Shown: one piece after another, positions 15,206 to 23,222 of the stretch
How positions within the stretch are numbered: the first letter of the stretch is position 1
How the letters are laid out: the number at the start of each line of letters is the position of its first letter
Origin: Alphaproteobacteria bacterium
GTDB lineage: Bacteria; Pseudomonadota; Alphaproteobacteria; GCA-2731375
NCBI GenBank assembly: GCA_030746295.1
Contig: JASLMY010000033.1
Coordinates: forward strand, 1 to 27,483
Direction of reading: 5' to 3'
Length of the DNA stretch: 27,483 bases
Notes under the pieces: model-generated
Told to the model about the DNA's origin: nothing
The model's input: the letters and a program-made list of their open reading frames with translations, nothing else
The model's database searches: none
Program-made: the position numbers and the translations under genes

Positions 15206-15835
15206 GTGAAGCTTTACGATTTCAAGGCCGCCCCCAACCCCCGCCGGGCCCGCATATTCATCGCCGAGAAGGGCCTGGAAATAGCGACCGAGCAGGTCGA
15301 TCTCGGCAGTGGAGAGCAGTTCCAGGATGCCTTCCGCGCCGTCAACCCGCGCTGCACCGTGCCGGTGTTGGAACTCGACGACGGCACCCGGATCACGGAA
15401 GCGGTGGCGATCTGCCGCTACCTGGAGGAGCTCCATCCTGAGCCGCCACTCTTCGGCCGCGACGCCCTGGAGCGTGCCCGGGTGACGACGTGGGAGCAGC
15501 GGGTGCTGCTCGACGGCTTGCAGGCGGTCGCCGAAGCGTTCCGCAATCATGTTCGCGGCTTCAAGGACAGGGCCCTGCCCGGCCCGGACGACTATGCGCA
15601 GATTCCCGAATTGGTGCCGCGCGGCCGTGCCCGGGCGCTGAAGTTCTGGGAGGAGCTTGACGGCGAGCTGGCGTCGCGTGAATTCATCGCTTGCGACGCA
15701 TTCTCGATGGCCGACATCAATGCCCTGGTGATGGTCGATTTCGCCGGCTGGATCAAGCTGGAGCTGCCGGAGGAGTTGATGCACCTCAAGCGCTGGCACG
15801 CCGCTGTTGCCGCCCGGCCCAGCGCCCAGGCCTGA
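15206..15835 (+). CDS. Glutathione S-transferase family protein
   Basis: A 209-residue cytosolic glutathione S-transferase. The N-terminal thioredoxin-like domain starts KLYDFKAAPNPRRARIFIAE and contains the glutathione-binding block CTVPVLELDDG with its cis-proline, then ITEAVAICRYLEE. An all-helical C-terminal domain (from about residue 85) includes the conserved ACDAFSMADINALV block. The start is taken as GTG 15206 because CGAGGA (15192-15197) lies eight bases upstream and the protein then begins MKLYDF as in relatives. The ATG at 15197 would overlap that site. It is divergent from the MBL-fold gene, with about 160 bp between starts. The family detoxifies electrophiles or acts in aromatic breakdown; the substrate is unknown. 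Confidence 0.9.
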   Translation: MKLYDFKAAPNPRRARIFIAEKGLEIATEQVDLGSGEQFQDAFRAVNPRCTVPVLELDDGTRITEAVAICRYLEELHPEPPLFGRDALERARVTTWEQRVLLDGLQAVAEAFRNHVRGFKDRALPGPDDYAQIPELVPRGRARALKFWEELDGELASREFIACDAFSMADINALVMVDFAGWIKLELPEELMHLKRWHAAVAARPSAQA

Positions 15836-15925
15836 GGCCGTTCGGCGAGACCCCGTGACCGTGCCGAACCGCTGCCGTGCGATAGTGGCGTCGTGACGGC
15901 CAAGGGTGTCGGCGGAAAGCACAGC

Positions 15926-16873
15926 ATGAAGCGCGTCAGCACGATCGTTCGGCTCCGCGATCTCAGGGAAGCCCTAGAGATTTTCGTTGGCAGCCTCGTC
16001 GCTTGGTTCGTGCCGGAGCGCCACTGGGACGCGATCGTGCGCTTCTACGTCGCCAACCTGGTGAAACGCAGGCCACCACACGTCGAGAGGCGGATGCTCA
16101 AGGTGGCGCAGCTGTTCGGCGATCGCTACGATTCCGAAGGCGGGCGCGACATCGTCGCCGACCACGATCGGCATCGCCAACGCAGCCATCTCCAACGCTT
16201 CAAGGAGCTGTCGCCGTTCGGCTGGCATCCGTCGATCCGGGTCCGGGGCGAGGCGCACGTCGCCGCCGCCTTGGCCGATGGCAACGGTGCCATCCTCTGG
16301 GTCGGCCGGTTCGCGCATAGCGATGTCGTCACCAAGAAAGGTCTGCATCAGCTCGGCCTGCGTGTCAGCCACCTGAGCCGCCCCGAGCACGCCTTCGTCG
16401 ACAGCTGGTTTGCCAAGCGAGTCTTGAGTCCGATCTGGCTTGTGCCCGAAAGCCGCTATCTCGCCGAGCGGATCGTCTACCGCAAGGGCCATCCCACGCC
16501 GATGGCGAAGCGGATCTACCAATGCCTGACAGAGAACCAGATCGTATCCATAACGTCCGGTCCGGAATCCCTGCAAAGGATGGATGTTCCGTTCCTCGGC
16601 TGCCGCCTCAGAATCGCCACAGGTCCCGCCAACCTCGCCATTATGACTGGCGCACCGCTGCTGCCGGTCTTCACGGTTCGCAACGAGGCCGGCGGCTTCG
16701 AGGTCAACGTCGAGCCGCCGTTGACGGTTCCCGACGGTGCCGATCGCCGCACGAGCCTGCAGGCCATGGCGGCCGAATTCGCCGAGCGTCAAGGGGCGAT
16801 GGCCTGCAAGTATCCGGCACAGTTCAAGTTCTATCTCGGTGCCGTGCTGATGCCCCACGAATACGACCACTGA
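15926..16873 (+). CDS. LpxL/HtrB-like lysophospholipid or lipid A acyltransferase homologue, copy 1
   Basis: A 315-residue protein with the overall plan of the bacterial lipid A acyltransferase family: an N-terminal hydrophobic helix (LEIFVGSLVAWFVPERHW), then a globular acyltransferase domain. The region that normally carries the catalytic HX4(D/E) motif reads ILWVGRFAHSD, with arginine in the histidine position and aspartate in the acid position. The classical catalytic dyad is therefore not intact. Later blocks (PLLPVFTVRNEAGGFEV) match the family's LPVFPxR-type substrate region. The start at ATG 15926 is preceded by a weak GGAAAG; GTG 15893 is an alternative. It is convergent with a full-length paralog, with only 71 bp between stops. 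Likely inner-membrane associated; it may acylate an unusual lipid or be non-catalytic. Confidence 0.72.
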   Translation: MKRVSTIVRLRDLREALEIFVGSLVAWFVPERHWDAIVRFYVANLVKRRPPHVERRMLKVAQLFGDRYDSEGGRDIVADHDRHRQRSHLQRFKELSPFGWHPSIRVRGEAHVAAALADGNGAILWVGRFAHSDVVTKKGLHQLGLRVSHLSRPEHAFVDSWFAKRVLSPIWLVPESRYLAERIVYRKGHPTPMAKRIYQCLTENQIVSITSGPESLQRMDVPFLGCRLRIATGPANLAIMTGAPLLPVFTVRNEAGGFEVNVEPPLTVPDGADRRTSLQAMAAEFAERQGAMACKYPAQFKFYLGAVLMPHEYDH

Positions 16874-16874
16874 C

Positions 16875-16902
16875 GAGGGCGACCGCGGCCGCCTCGGCCC
16901 TC
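16875..16902. terminator. Possible GC-rich hairpin between convergent acyltransferase genes
   Basis: gagggc (16875-16880) and gccctc (16897-16902) are perfect complements flanking a gcggccgc-containing core, directly after the stop of copy 1. No T-run follows on either strand, so it could be a weak or Rho-assisted terminator at most. Confidence 0.25.
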
Positions 16903-16944
16903 CTGCCGCACTCCCCGGACCAGCCACCGCCGTCGTGTCTTTCA

Positions 16945-17871
16945 TTAGGCCTCGCTCTTCAGCCCAGCAAGAAACTGATCCGGATATTTCAAGGCCCAGG
17001 GCTCCAGTCGCCTGGCATATTCACGGATCATGCCATCGACCTGTGCCTGGCGACCGCCTTCGGCGGGAACGCTGAGCGGCGGCTCGATCTCGACTTCGAA
17101 GCCGCCGGCGTCATTTCGCACGGTGAAAACCGGCAAGAGCCGCGCCTTCGATTCCAATGCCAGCTTGGCGGGCGCGGCCGCCAGGCTGAGGCGGGAATCA
17201 AGAAACGGTACTGCCACGGTCTTGATGGCTGTGGCGCCGACGGTGATGGAGATGATTGAATTGTTTTTTAAAAGCTTGCGCAAGCGCCGGCCTACTGCGA
17301 CCGAGCGAGCCATCGTGAAGATGATGCGCTCGGCGAGGTATCGATTCTCGGCTCTCAGCCAGATCGGCGTCAGCACCCGTTTTGCGTAGCGGCTGCCGAC
17401 GAAGGCATGTCCTGGCCGGCTCAAGTGATGTAGCCACAAGCCACACCGGTGTAGCCCTTTCTTGGTAGGGATTGAACTGAAGGAGGAATCGCTGACCCAG
17501 AGGATCGCACCGTGGCCGTCGGCCAAGGCAGAACTGACGTGTATTTCACCCCTGACCTCGATTGAAGGGTGCCAGCCGAGGGGTGAAAGCTCGCGCAAGC
17601 GGTAGAGATGCCTCCGCTCTGTGTTGGCTGTGCTCTCGATGACGATCTCTCGGCGGCGTGCTGCATCGAGGCGATTGCCGAAGCTCTGTTCCAGCCAACG
17701 CGCGCGCTTGCGGGTACGATCGGTCGCGCTACGCACCTCGCGCGCGGCTAATGGCCGCATCAGAGCATACCAATACCGCTCGGGCAGGAGCCAAGCTAGG
17801 ATCGAACCAACGAGAATTCTCAAGCTGTCCTTGAGATCCCTGTCAGAGACCATTCTGACGGGGGTACGCAT
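16945..17871 (-). CDS. LpxL/HtrB-like acyltransferase homologue, copy 2 (paralog of the adjacent gene)
   Basis: A 308-residue protein colinear with copy 1 over its whole length. Shared blocks include RDL..L.I.VGS..AW..PER, ELSP.GWHPSI.VRGE, ALADG.GAILWV, TKKGLH, LSRP.HAFV, SRYLAERI (NRYLAERI here) and LPVFTVRN.AGGFEV. At the canonical HX4(D/E) position it reads DSSFSS, so both the histidine and the acidic residue are missing, a stronger departure than in copy 1. The ATG at 17871 is chosen because GGGAGAGG lies about seven bases upstream; an in-frame start at 17961 adds Cys/Arg-rich residues of unlikely coding nature. A short A/T-rich patch near 17256-17275 encodes KLLKNNS. The convergent arrangement suggests an old inverted duplication. 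Confidence 0.7.
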   Translation of the reverse strand: MRTPVRMVSDRDLKDSLRILVGSILAWLLPERYWYALMRPLAAREVRSATDRTRKRARWLEQSFGNRLDAARRREIVIESTANTERRHLYRLRELSPLGWHPSIEVRGEIHVSSALADGHGAILWVSDSSFSSIPTKKGLHRCGLWLHHLSRPGHAFVGSRYAKRVLTPIWLRAENRYLAERIIFTMARSVAVGRRLRKLLKNNSIISITVGATAIKTVAVPFLDSRLSLAAAPAKLALESKARLLPVFTVRNDAGGFEVEIEPPLSVPAEGGRQAQVDGMIREYARRLEPWALKYPDQFLAGLKSEA

Positions 17872-18040
17872 GCGATCGCCTCTCCCGCACCATACTGTTG
17901 AACGGGCGGTCCATTGGCAACGGCTGCATCGGCACACCGCGGTTCGTGCTATAGCCGACAATCCTCGGATGACCGCCGCTTCCGGCCATCGTGTTGGCCA
18001 TCCGGGCTCTCGACAGTAGATCTGAGGCCGGGTGGCGGCG

Positions 18041-19354
18041 CTAAATCTTGACGCCCACGGCGCCGCGCAGGTCGGTGCCTACGAGGACGGCCTTGCGCAG
18101 ATCGGCACCGGTCAGATTGGCGTCGACCAGGTTGGCGTTGGTGAGGTCCGCCTCTCTCAGATCGGCACTCTGCAAATCGGCGCCCTCGAGGCAGACGTCA
18201 CGGAGGTTCGCCATCTGGAGATTGCAGCCGACCAGCTTGGCATGCGCGAGATGGGTCGCGACGTCGCGACCGGCCATGCCGGTGATCGGCATCGGCGAGA
18301 GATCGGCACCGCGCAGGTTGGCCTCGGTCAAGTTGACCTCCGCCATGGCGGCACCCCTGAGGTCGGCGCCCGCCAGGCCACTGCCGTTCAACATGGCGGC
18401 GGTGAGTTTGGCCATCGACAGCCGGCTGCTGTCGAGGTCGGCGTTGCTGACCGTCGCCAGCGACAGGTCGGCGGCGGCCAAGTTGACGCCCGGCAAGCTG
18501 ATGCCGGAAAGGTCCAACTTCGACAGGTTCGCTTGGGCACCGCCCTTGCCGATGCTCTCGACCCATTCCAGATGGTCCTCGACGATCGTCCGGATGGTCT
18601 CGTCGACGTTCTCCAGCTTCTTGGCGAGGATTGCCTTCGACAGATCGGTGCGGGCGAATTCCTCGATCCTGAAGAGCGCCGCCGTCAGGTCGGCACCGTC
18701 GAAGTTGGTGCCGTCTATGATCGCATTGGTGAAGATTGCCCCGTTCATGGCGCAGCCGGAAAAGTTGGCGTCCGTGAGATCGGCACCGACGAAGTTGGCG
18801 CCGCGCATGTTCGAATTGGAGAAATCGGAGCTGTTCAGCTTGGCGTGGCTGAAATTGGCGTTCGTCAGGTCGGTGTTGGCACCGAAAATTCGGTAGACCC
18901 TGGCGTTGGAGAGGTTGGCGTGGGCCAGGTTGGCCTCCTCGATCACCGCGTTGGCGAGGCCCAGGCGCTTCAGGTCGCCGCCGCCGTCGATGGTCACGAT
19001 CTCGCCTTGGCCGAGGTTGGTGTCGTTCAGTTCGGCGTATTCGAGGTTGGCGCCGCGCAAGATGGCGCCGCGCAGGTCCGCCTTTGTGAAGTCGACCCTG
19101 CGCATTTTTGAATTGGTGAGGTTGGAGCCGAACAGGTTTGCGCCCACCAGCCGTGCCTCGGTGAAGTCGCAATCGTTGATGCGCGAGCCGACCATCTCGG
19201 ACCAGGACAATTCCTTGCGCTGGAAATCGAGGCCGGAGCAGTTGCAGAAGTTCAAGAACAGACGAATTCCGCCAATTGAGCGCTTGACGTGACGCGCATG
19301 ATCGAGCGCCATCTGGTCCAGCTTGAACTGGTCTATTTTAGTTTCCTCGACCAT
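18041..19354 (-). CDS. Pentapeptide-repeat protein (two solenoid blocks joined by a helical linker)
   Basis: A 437-residue protein built mostly of A(D/N)LXX pentapeptide repeats, which coil into a right-handed quadrilateral beta-helix. Residues 1-50 are a non-repeat N-terminal cap with helical character (VEETKIDQFKLDQMALDHARHV). The first repeat block runs about 51-240, with an imperfect stretch at 115-165. A helical linker with HLEWVES lies about 245-272, and the second block, highly regular near its end, runs about 273-435 with an insertion near 351-369. There is no signal peptide or membrane segment. The ATG at 19354 follows a GGGGGAT sequence; the open frame upstream to 19594 is low-complexity and unlikely to be translated. 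It is larger than gyrase-protecting Qnr/MfpA proteins, so its function is not assigned. Confidence 0.9.
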   Translation of the reverse strand: MVEETKIDQFKLDQMALDHARHVKRSIGGIRLFLNFCNCSGLDFQRKELSWSEMVGSRINDCDFTEARLVGANLFGSNLTNSKMRRVDFTKADLRGAILRGANLEYAELNDTNLGQGEIVTIDGGGDLKRLGLANAVIEEANLAHANLSNARVYRIFGANTDLTNANFSHAKLNSSDFSNSNMRGANFVGADLTDANFSGCAMNGAIFTNAIIDGTNFDGADLTAALFRIEEFARTDLSKAILAKKLENVDETIRTIVEDHLEWVESIGKGGAQANLSKLDLSGISLPGVNLAAADLSLATVSNADLDSSRLSMAKLTAAMLNGSGLAGADLRGAAMAEVNLTEANLRGADLSPMPITGMAGRDVATHLAHAKLVGCNLQMANLRDVCLEGADLQSADLREADLTNANLVDANLTGADLRKAVLVGTDLRGAVGVKI

Positions 19355-19524
19355 CGATCCCCCGGAAGACGCATTGCCACACGTATGGCGCGGCCGACAT
19401 CGCTCAAGGCCGCGCCCGGCACCGGACGTGGGCGGGGCGTTCGCACTTGGCTTACCTGTCGCGCAGGCTAATGCCGAATGGTTAAGACAATGCTGATTGG
19501 CCTGGCGGGACGAAGGCCTTGGAC

Positions 19525-20409
19525 CTAGTGGTAGGGCCGGTCGCCCTCGATCGTGACCCGGTGGCCATGGCGGACTTCGGGCCAATAGTCCCAAAGCGCG
19601 TGATGCTGGGTGCAGCGGTTGTCCCAGAAGGCGATCGAGTTGGCTTGCCAGCGAAAGCGACAGTGAAACTCGGGCGCCCGGATATGGTCGAACAGGAAAT
19701 CGAGCAGGTTCCGGCTCTCGGCCGGCTTCATGCCGACGATCCGCCGGGTGAAGCCCGAGTTGACGAAGAGGCCCTTGCGCCCGGTGACGGGGTGGGTGCG
19801 GACCACGGGGTGCTCGGCGCTCGGATAGTTGCCGTCGCGCAGTCTCTCTTCCAGGCCATAGCGGCCGCGGTAGACGTGCTCGGATTCGTGCATGGCGGTC
19901 AGCGATGAGAGGAACGCCTGCATCTTGTCCGATAGCGCCTCATAGGCCGCGTACATACTGGCGAACATGGTGTCGCCGCCGCTGTCGGGCACCTGGGTCA
20001 GGTAGAGGATCGAGCCCATGGGTGGCGCCTCGTCGCAGCTGACGTCGGAATGCCAGCCGTGCCCGGCGACATGGCGGGAGTTCTCATCGGCGTGGATGAG
20101 CAGGATTTCCGGGTGCCCCTCGGGCGCAGGTGCTGCGGGGTGGATGTGCAGTTCGCCGAAGCGGCGGCCGAAATCCTTGTGCTGCTCGGGCGTCACCCGC
20201 TGGTCGCGAAGGAAGATCACCAGGTGGTCCATCAGGGCGGCGTGGACCTCGTCGAAGGTGGCCTCGTCGAGCGGCCCGGACAGGTCGACGCCGCCGATCT
20301 CGGCGCCGATCACCGGCGTCACCGGCGCCACCTCGATTTGCGCGTACTCGCGAACCGTGGTCCGCTCGAACTCCTTCGCCGATACCCGGCCGAACGCGGT
20401 TTGACGCAT
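19525..20409 (-). CDS. TauD/TfdA-family Fe(II)/2-oxoglutarate-dependent dioxygenase
   Basis: A 294-residue member of the taurine/2,4-D dioxygenase family. It couples oxidative decarboxylation of 2-oxoglutarate to hydroxylation of an organic substrate, often releasing sulfite or an aldehyde. The iron-binding facial triad is His120 and Asp122 (GWHSDVSCDE) plus His269 (WDNRCTQHHALWDY); Arg284 (HRVTIEG) should bind the 2-oxoglutarate carboxylate. The N-terminal block VTPVIGAEIGGVDLSGPL is typical of the family. ATG 20409 has AGGGGA about seven bases upstream. It starts 74 bp after the stop of the acyl-CoA dehydrogenase on the same strand, so the two may share a transcript. Sulfonate, phenoxyacetate or carnitine-like substrates are all possible; the sequence does not decide. 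Confidence 0.9.
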   Translation of the reverse strand: MRQTAFGRVSAKEFERTTVREYAQIEVAPVTPVIGAEIGGVDLSGPLDEATFDEVHAALMDHLVIFLRDQRVTPEQHKDFGRRFGELHIHPAAPAPEGHPEILLIHADENSRHVAGHGWHSDVSCDEAPPMGSILYLTQVPDSGGDTMFASMYAAYEALSDKMQAFLSSLTAMHESEHVYRGRYGLEERLRDGNYPSAEHPVVRTHPVTGRKGLFVNSGFTRRIVGMKPAESRNLLDFLFDHIRAPEFHCRFRWQANSIAFWDNRCTQHHALWDYWPEVRHGHRVTIEGDRPYH

Positions 20410-20483
20410 GATTTTTCCCCTGGCTATGGCGGTCGCTCGGCTATTGTCGCGGTTTCGTGCCGCCCCGGCAAACCGGCCTTGAC

Positions 20484-22286
20484 TCAGCCCACCAGCCGCT
20501 CCTCGGGCAGGGCGTAGAGCAGGTCCGTGCCGCCCGTCACCGCGGGCAGCAGGGCGGGGGCCCGGGGCAGGATCTGCTCGGCGAAGAAGCGGGCGACGGC
20601 GATTCGGTCCTCGAGGAAGGCTTGCCGTTCGCCCGCACCCGTCCGGATCAGGTGGTGGGCGCGAAGTGCCCCCCTGATCAACAGCTGTCCACCGAGCGTC
20701 AGGCCCCACATCTCGAGATAGGGGCTGCAGCCGGCGGCGGCGGCGTTGGGGTCGCTTCCCAACTGCTCCGCCAGCCAGTCCGTGGCTGCGCCCAAGGCCG
20801 CCAGCGCCGCCGCGAGATTTGTCGCCGCCGGGCCCAAGGCGTCGTCTCCGGCCGCCGCCTCGGCGCCGACCGCCGCCATCTCTTGCAGCAACTCGACCAC
20901 GGGCTCGCCACCGGCCAGGCTCAGCTTGCGCAGCACCAGGTCCATCGCTTGGATGCCGTTGGTGCCCTCGTAGATCGGGGTGATGCGGACATCGCGGAGA
21001 TACTGGGCGGCGCCGGTCTCCTCGATGAAGCCCATGCCGCCGTGGACCTGAACGCCGATCGAGGCGACCTCGCAGCCGACATCGGTGCTGAAGGCCTTGG
21101 CGATCGGCGTCAGCACCTCGACCCGCCGCGCCGCGCGCTCGCCTGCCTCCGTCCCGGCCTGGCCGTTGGCGAGGTCGATGGCGGCCGAATTGACGTAGCA
21201 GATGGCGCGGACCGCCTCGGTCTTGGCCTTCATGGTCATCAGCATCCGGCGCACGTCGGCGTGCTGTACGATCGGCGACGGCCCCGGCTCGGTAGCGCCG
21301 AGGGCACGGCTCTGGCGGCGCTCCAACGCGAATGCGGCGGCCTGCTGATAGGCCCGCTCGGCCAGCGCCACGCCCTGGATGCCGACGGTCAGGCGGGCGT
21401 TGTTCATCATCGTGAACATCGCCGCCATGCCGCGGTTCTCCTCGCCCAACATGAAGCCGACGGCGCCGCCGTCGTCGCCGTAGCTCATGACGCAGGTGGG
21501 GCTGGCGTGGATGCCGAGCTTCTCTTCCAGGCTGACGCATCTGAGGTCGTTGCGCTCCCCCGGGGCGCCGTCCTCGGTCGGCAGATATTTCGGCACGATG
21601 AAGAGCGAGATGCCCCGTGTGCCGGGCGGGCTGTCCGGCGTGCGGGCCAGGACCAGGTGGACAATGTTCTCGACCAGCTCGTGCTCGCCGTAGGTGATGA
21701 AAATCTTCTGACCGGTGATGCGCCAGCTGCCGTCGGCGGCCGGTTCGGCCTTGGCCCTGAGCGCGCCGACGTCGGAGCCCGCCTGCGGCTCGGTCAGGTT
21801 CATCGTGCCCGACCAGGTGCCGCTGACCAGCTTCGGCAGATAGAGCGCCTTTTGCTCCTCGCTGCCATGAGCGTGGATCGCCTCGACCGCGCCCTGGGTC
21901 AGCAGCGGGCAGAGGGCCAGGTTCATGTTGGCGGAGTTCCAGATCTCGGCCGAGGCGGAAGAGACGAGCCACGGTAGTCCCATCCCGCCGTACTCAGGGT
22001 CGAAGGAGACCCCGTTCCAGCCGCCCTCGCAATAGGCGCGGTAGGCCTCGGCAAAGCCGTCGGGCGAGCGGACGACGCCGTTCTCGAGCCGGCAGCCGGT
22101 CTCGTCGCCGAGCCGGTTCAACGGCGCCCAGCTCTCGGCCGCGAGGCGCCCGGCCTCGCCCAGGGCCTGGGCCACCAGCTCCGGCTCCGCCGCCTCGAAA
22201 GCCGGCAGCTGGGACAGCGTGCCCAGTTCGGCGATCTCCTCCAGGGCGAAGCGTATCTCGTCGATCGGCGCTCGATAGTCGGTCAT
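20484..22286 (-). CDS. Acyl-CoA dehydrogenase, long (DmdC-like) subfamily
   Basis: A 600-residue FAD enzyme that introduces a double bond between C2 and C3 of an acyl-CoA. It is longer than the ~380-residue classical family because of an N-terminal extension and a C-terminal helical domain (from about 460), as in DmdC (3-methylthiopropanoyl-CoA dehydrogenase) and close paralogs. FAD and substrate blocks: GTMNLTEPQAGSDVGAL (160-176), ITGQKIFITYGEH (190-202), QVHGGMGFIEE (413-423). The catalytic base is Glu440 in PIYEGTNGIQ. ATG 22286 has GAGGA six bases upstream. Paralogs of this subfamily are numerous in alphaproteobacteria and no other dmd genes are near, so the dimethylsulfoniopropionate role is not claimed. 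Confidence 0.9.
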   Translation of the reverse strand: MTDYRAPIDEIRFALEEIAELGTLSQLPAFEAAEPELVAQALGEAGRLAAESWAPLNRLGDETGCRLENGVVRSPDGFAEAYRAYCEGGWNGVSFDPEYGGMGLPWLVSSASAEIWNSANMNLALCPLLTQGAVEAIHAHGSEEQKALYLPKLVSGTWSGTMNLTEPQAGSDVGALRAKAEPAADGSWRITGQKIFITYGEHELVENIVHLVLARTPDSPPGTRGISLFIVPKYLPTEDGAPGERNDLRCVSLEEKLGIHASPTCVMSYGDDGGAVGFMLGEENRGMAAMFTMMNNARLTVGIQGVALAERAYQQAAAFALERRQSRALGATEPGPSPIVQHADVRRMLMTMKAKTEAVRAICYVNSAAIDLANGQAGTEAGERAARRVEVLTPIAKAFSTDVGCEVASIGVQVHGGMGFIEETGAAQYLRDVRITPIYEGTNGIQAMDLVLRKLSLAGGEPVVELLQEMAAVGAEAAAGDDALGPAATNLAAALAALGAATDWLAEQLGSDPNAAAAGCSPYLEMWGLTLGGQLLIRGALRAHHLIRTGAGERQAFLEDRIAVARFFAEQILPRAPALLPAVTGGTDLLYALPEERLVG

Positions 22287-22439
22287 GGCGCGTCCTCGGC
22301 CGTCCAGGATCGGTCCTAATTAGGCCATCGTCCCCGCCAGGGCAACGCGTGCGGCGGGCCTCGCCGACGTTGCAATGGCCGATGCCGGGCGGCAAAGTGT
22401 CGCTGTGGCTTCAATTCAAGGCGGAATCGGAGCGGACGC

Positions 22440-23222
22440 ATGAGCATTGCGGAAGTGGAACTGCACGAGGGCTTGGCGCTGCCGCCGCGCGAGACGATCG
22501 TCGACGCGGAGCGCCAGCGCCGCTATCACGCGTCTGCGGAGATGGCGGAAGGCCTCTTCGCCGAGACCGTGGATCCGTCGATTCTGGCCAACGACTGCAT
22601 TCTCGCCGGCTACCCGCTGCGTGACGGCCGCATCACCAACCTGCACATGAGCCAGCGCATGGTGCAGTCGGCTCCGGTCCGCCTGGGCGAGCCGCTCCGG
22701 CTCACCGGCCGGGTGGCCGAGCTGGCGCCGATGGGCAAGGGGCGGCGGGTCCGGATCGACCTGGAATTCACCCGGGCCGACGGTAGCGTGCCCGTCCGGG
22801 CCGAGATGACGAGCCTGCAGGTCGACCGGGCGGCGATGCGCCAAAAGGGTGCTGGCAGCGCCAAGAGCTTCGAGACCGAGGGTTTCGAGACGGTGGCAGG
22901 CAAGCACCCGACGGCGGCGCGGGTCACCGGCTATTCGGTCGAGTTTCCGCTCGATCAGGTGCATTTCGACCCCGCCGTGGCCGCCGCCATCGGCTTGCGC
23001 GCGCCGGTGGCCCAAGGCCTGATGTCGCTGACCTGGATGATGGAGGCTTTGGCCAAGAACGGCGTGCCGCGGGAGCTCGGCATCCTGGCCGAATTCCGCC
23101 GGCCGATTTTCTGGGACGACCGGCTGACGGTGCTTGCCCGGGGCGAGACCGCCTTTCAGGTCCGCAACGCCGAGGACGAGGTTTGCTCGATCGGCCGGGT
23201 CGCCCACCTGGTCCGCGATTGA
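22440..23222 (+). CDS. MaoC-like double-hotdog protein (putative acyl-CoA hydratase)
   Basis: A 260-residue protein whose size and strand pattern fit two tandem hotdog folds, as in MaoC-like and FAS1-type acyl-CoA hydratases. The C-terminal half holds the recognisable part: SVEFPLDQVHFDPAVAAAIGL then APVAQGLMSLTWMMEAL, matching the H-x-D and HGLxS regions of R-specific enoyl-CoA hydratase. The normal D-x-N-P-x-H motif is altered: the aspartate lies three rather than five residues before the histidine and the asparagine is absent. Catalysis may therefore differ or be lost. ATG 22440 has GGAG about seven bases upstream. It is divergent from the acyl-CoA dehydrogenase, with 153 bp between starts, and translationally overlaps the next gene. 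Confidence 0.78.
   Translation: MSIAEVELHEGLALPPRETIVDAERQRRYHASAEMAEGLFAETVDPSILANDCILAGYPLRDGRITNLHMSQRMVQSAPVRLGEPLRLTGRVAELAPMGKGRRVRIDLEFTRADGSVPVRAEMTSLQVDRAAMRQKGAGSAKSFETEGFETVAGKHPTAARVTGYSVEFPLDQVHFDPAVAAAIGLRAPVAQGLMSLTWMMEALAKNGVPRELGILAEFRRPIFWDDRLTVLARGETAFQVRNAEDEVCSIGRVAHLVRD

Noticed and set aside
18032..19111. Repetitive plus-strand frame with VGxxQVG-like repeats
   Set aside because: It is the antisense image of the pentapeptide repeats; the A(D/N)LXX pattern on the minus strand is the genuine protein.
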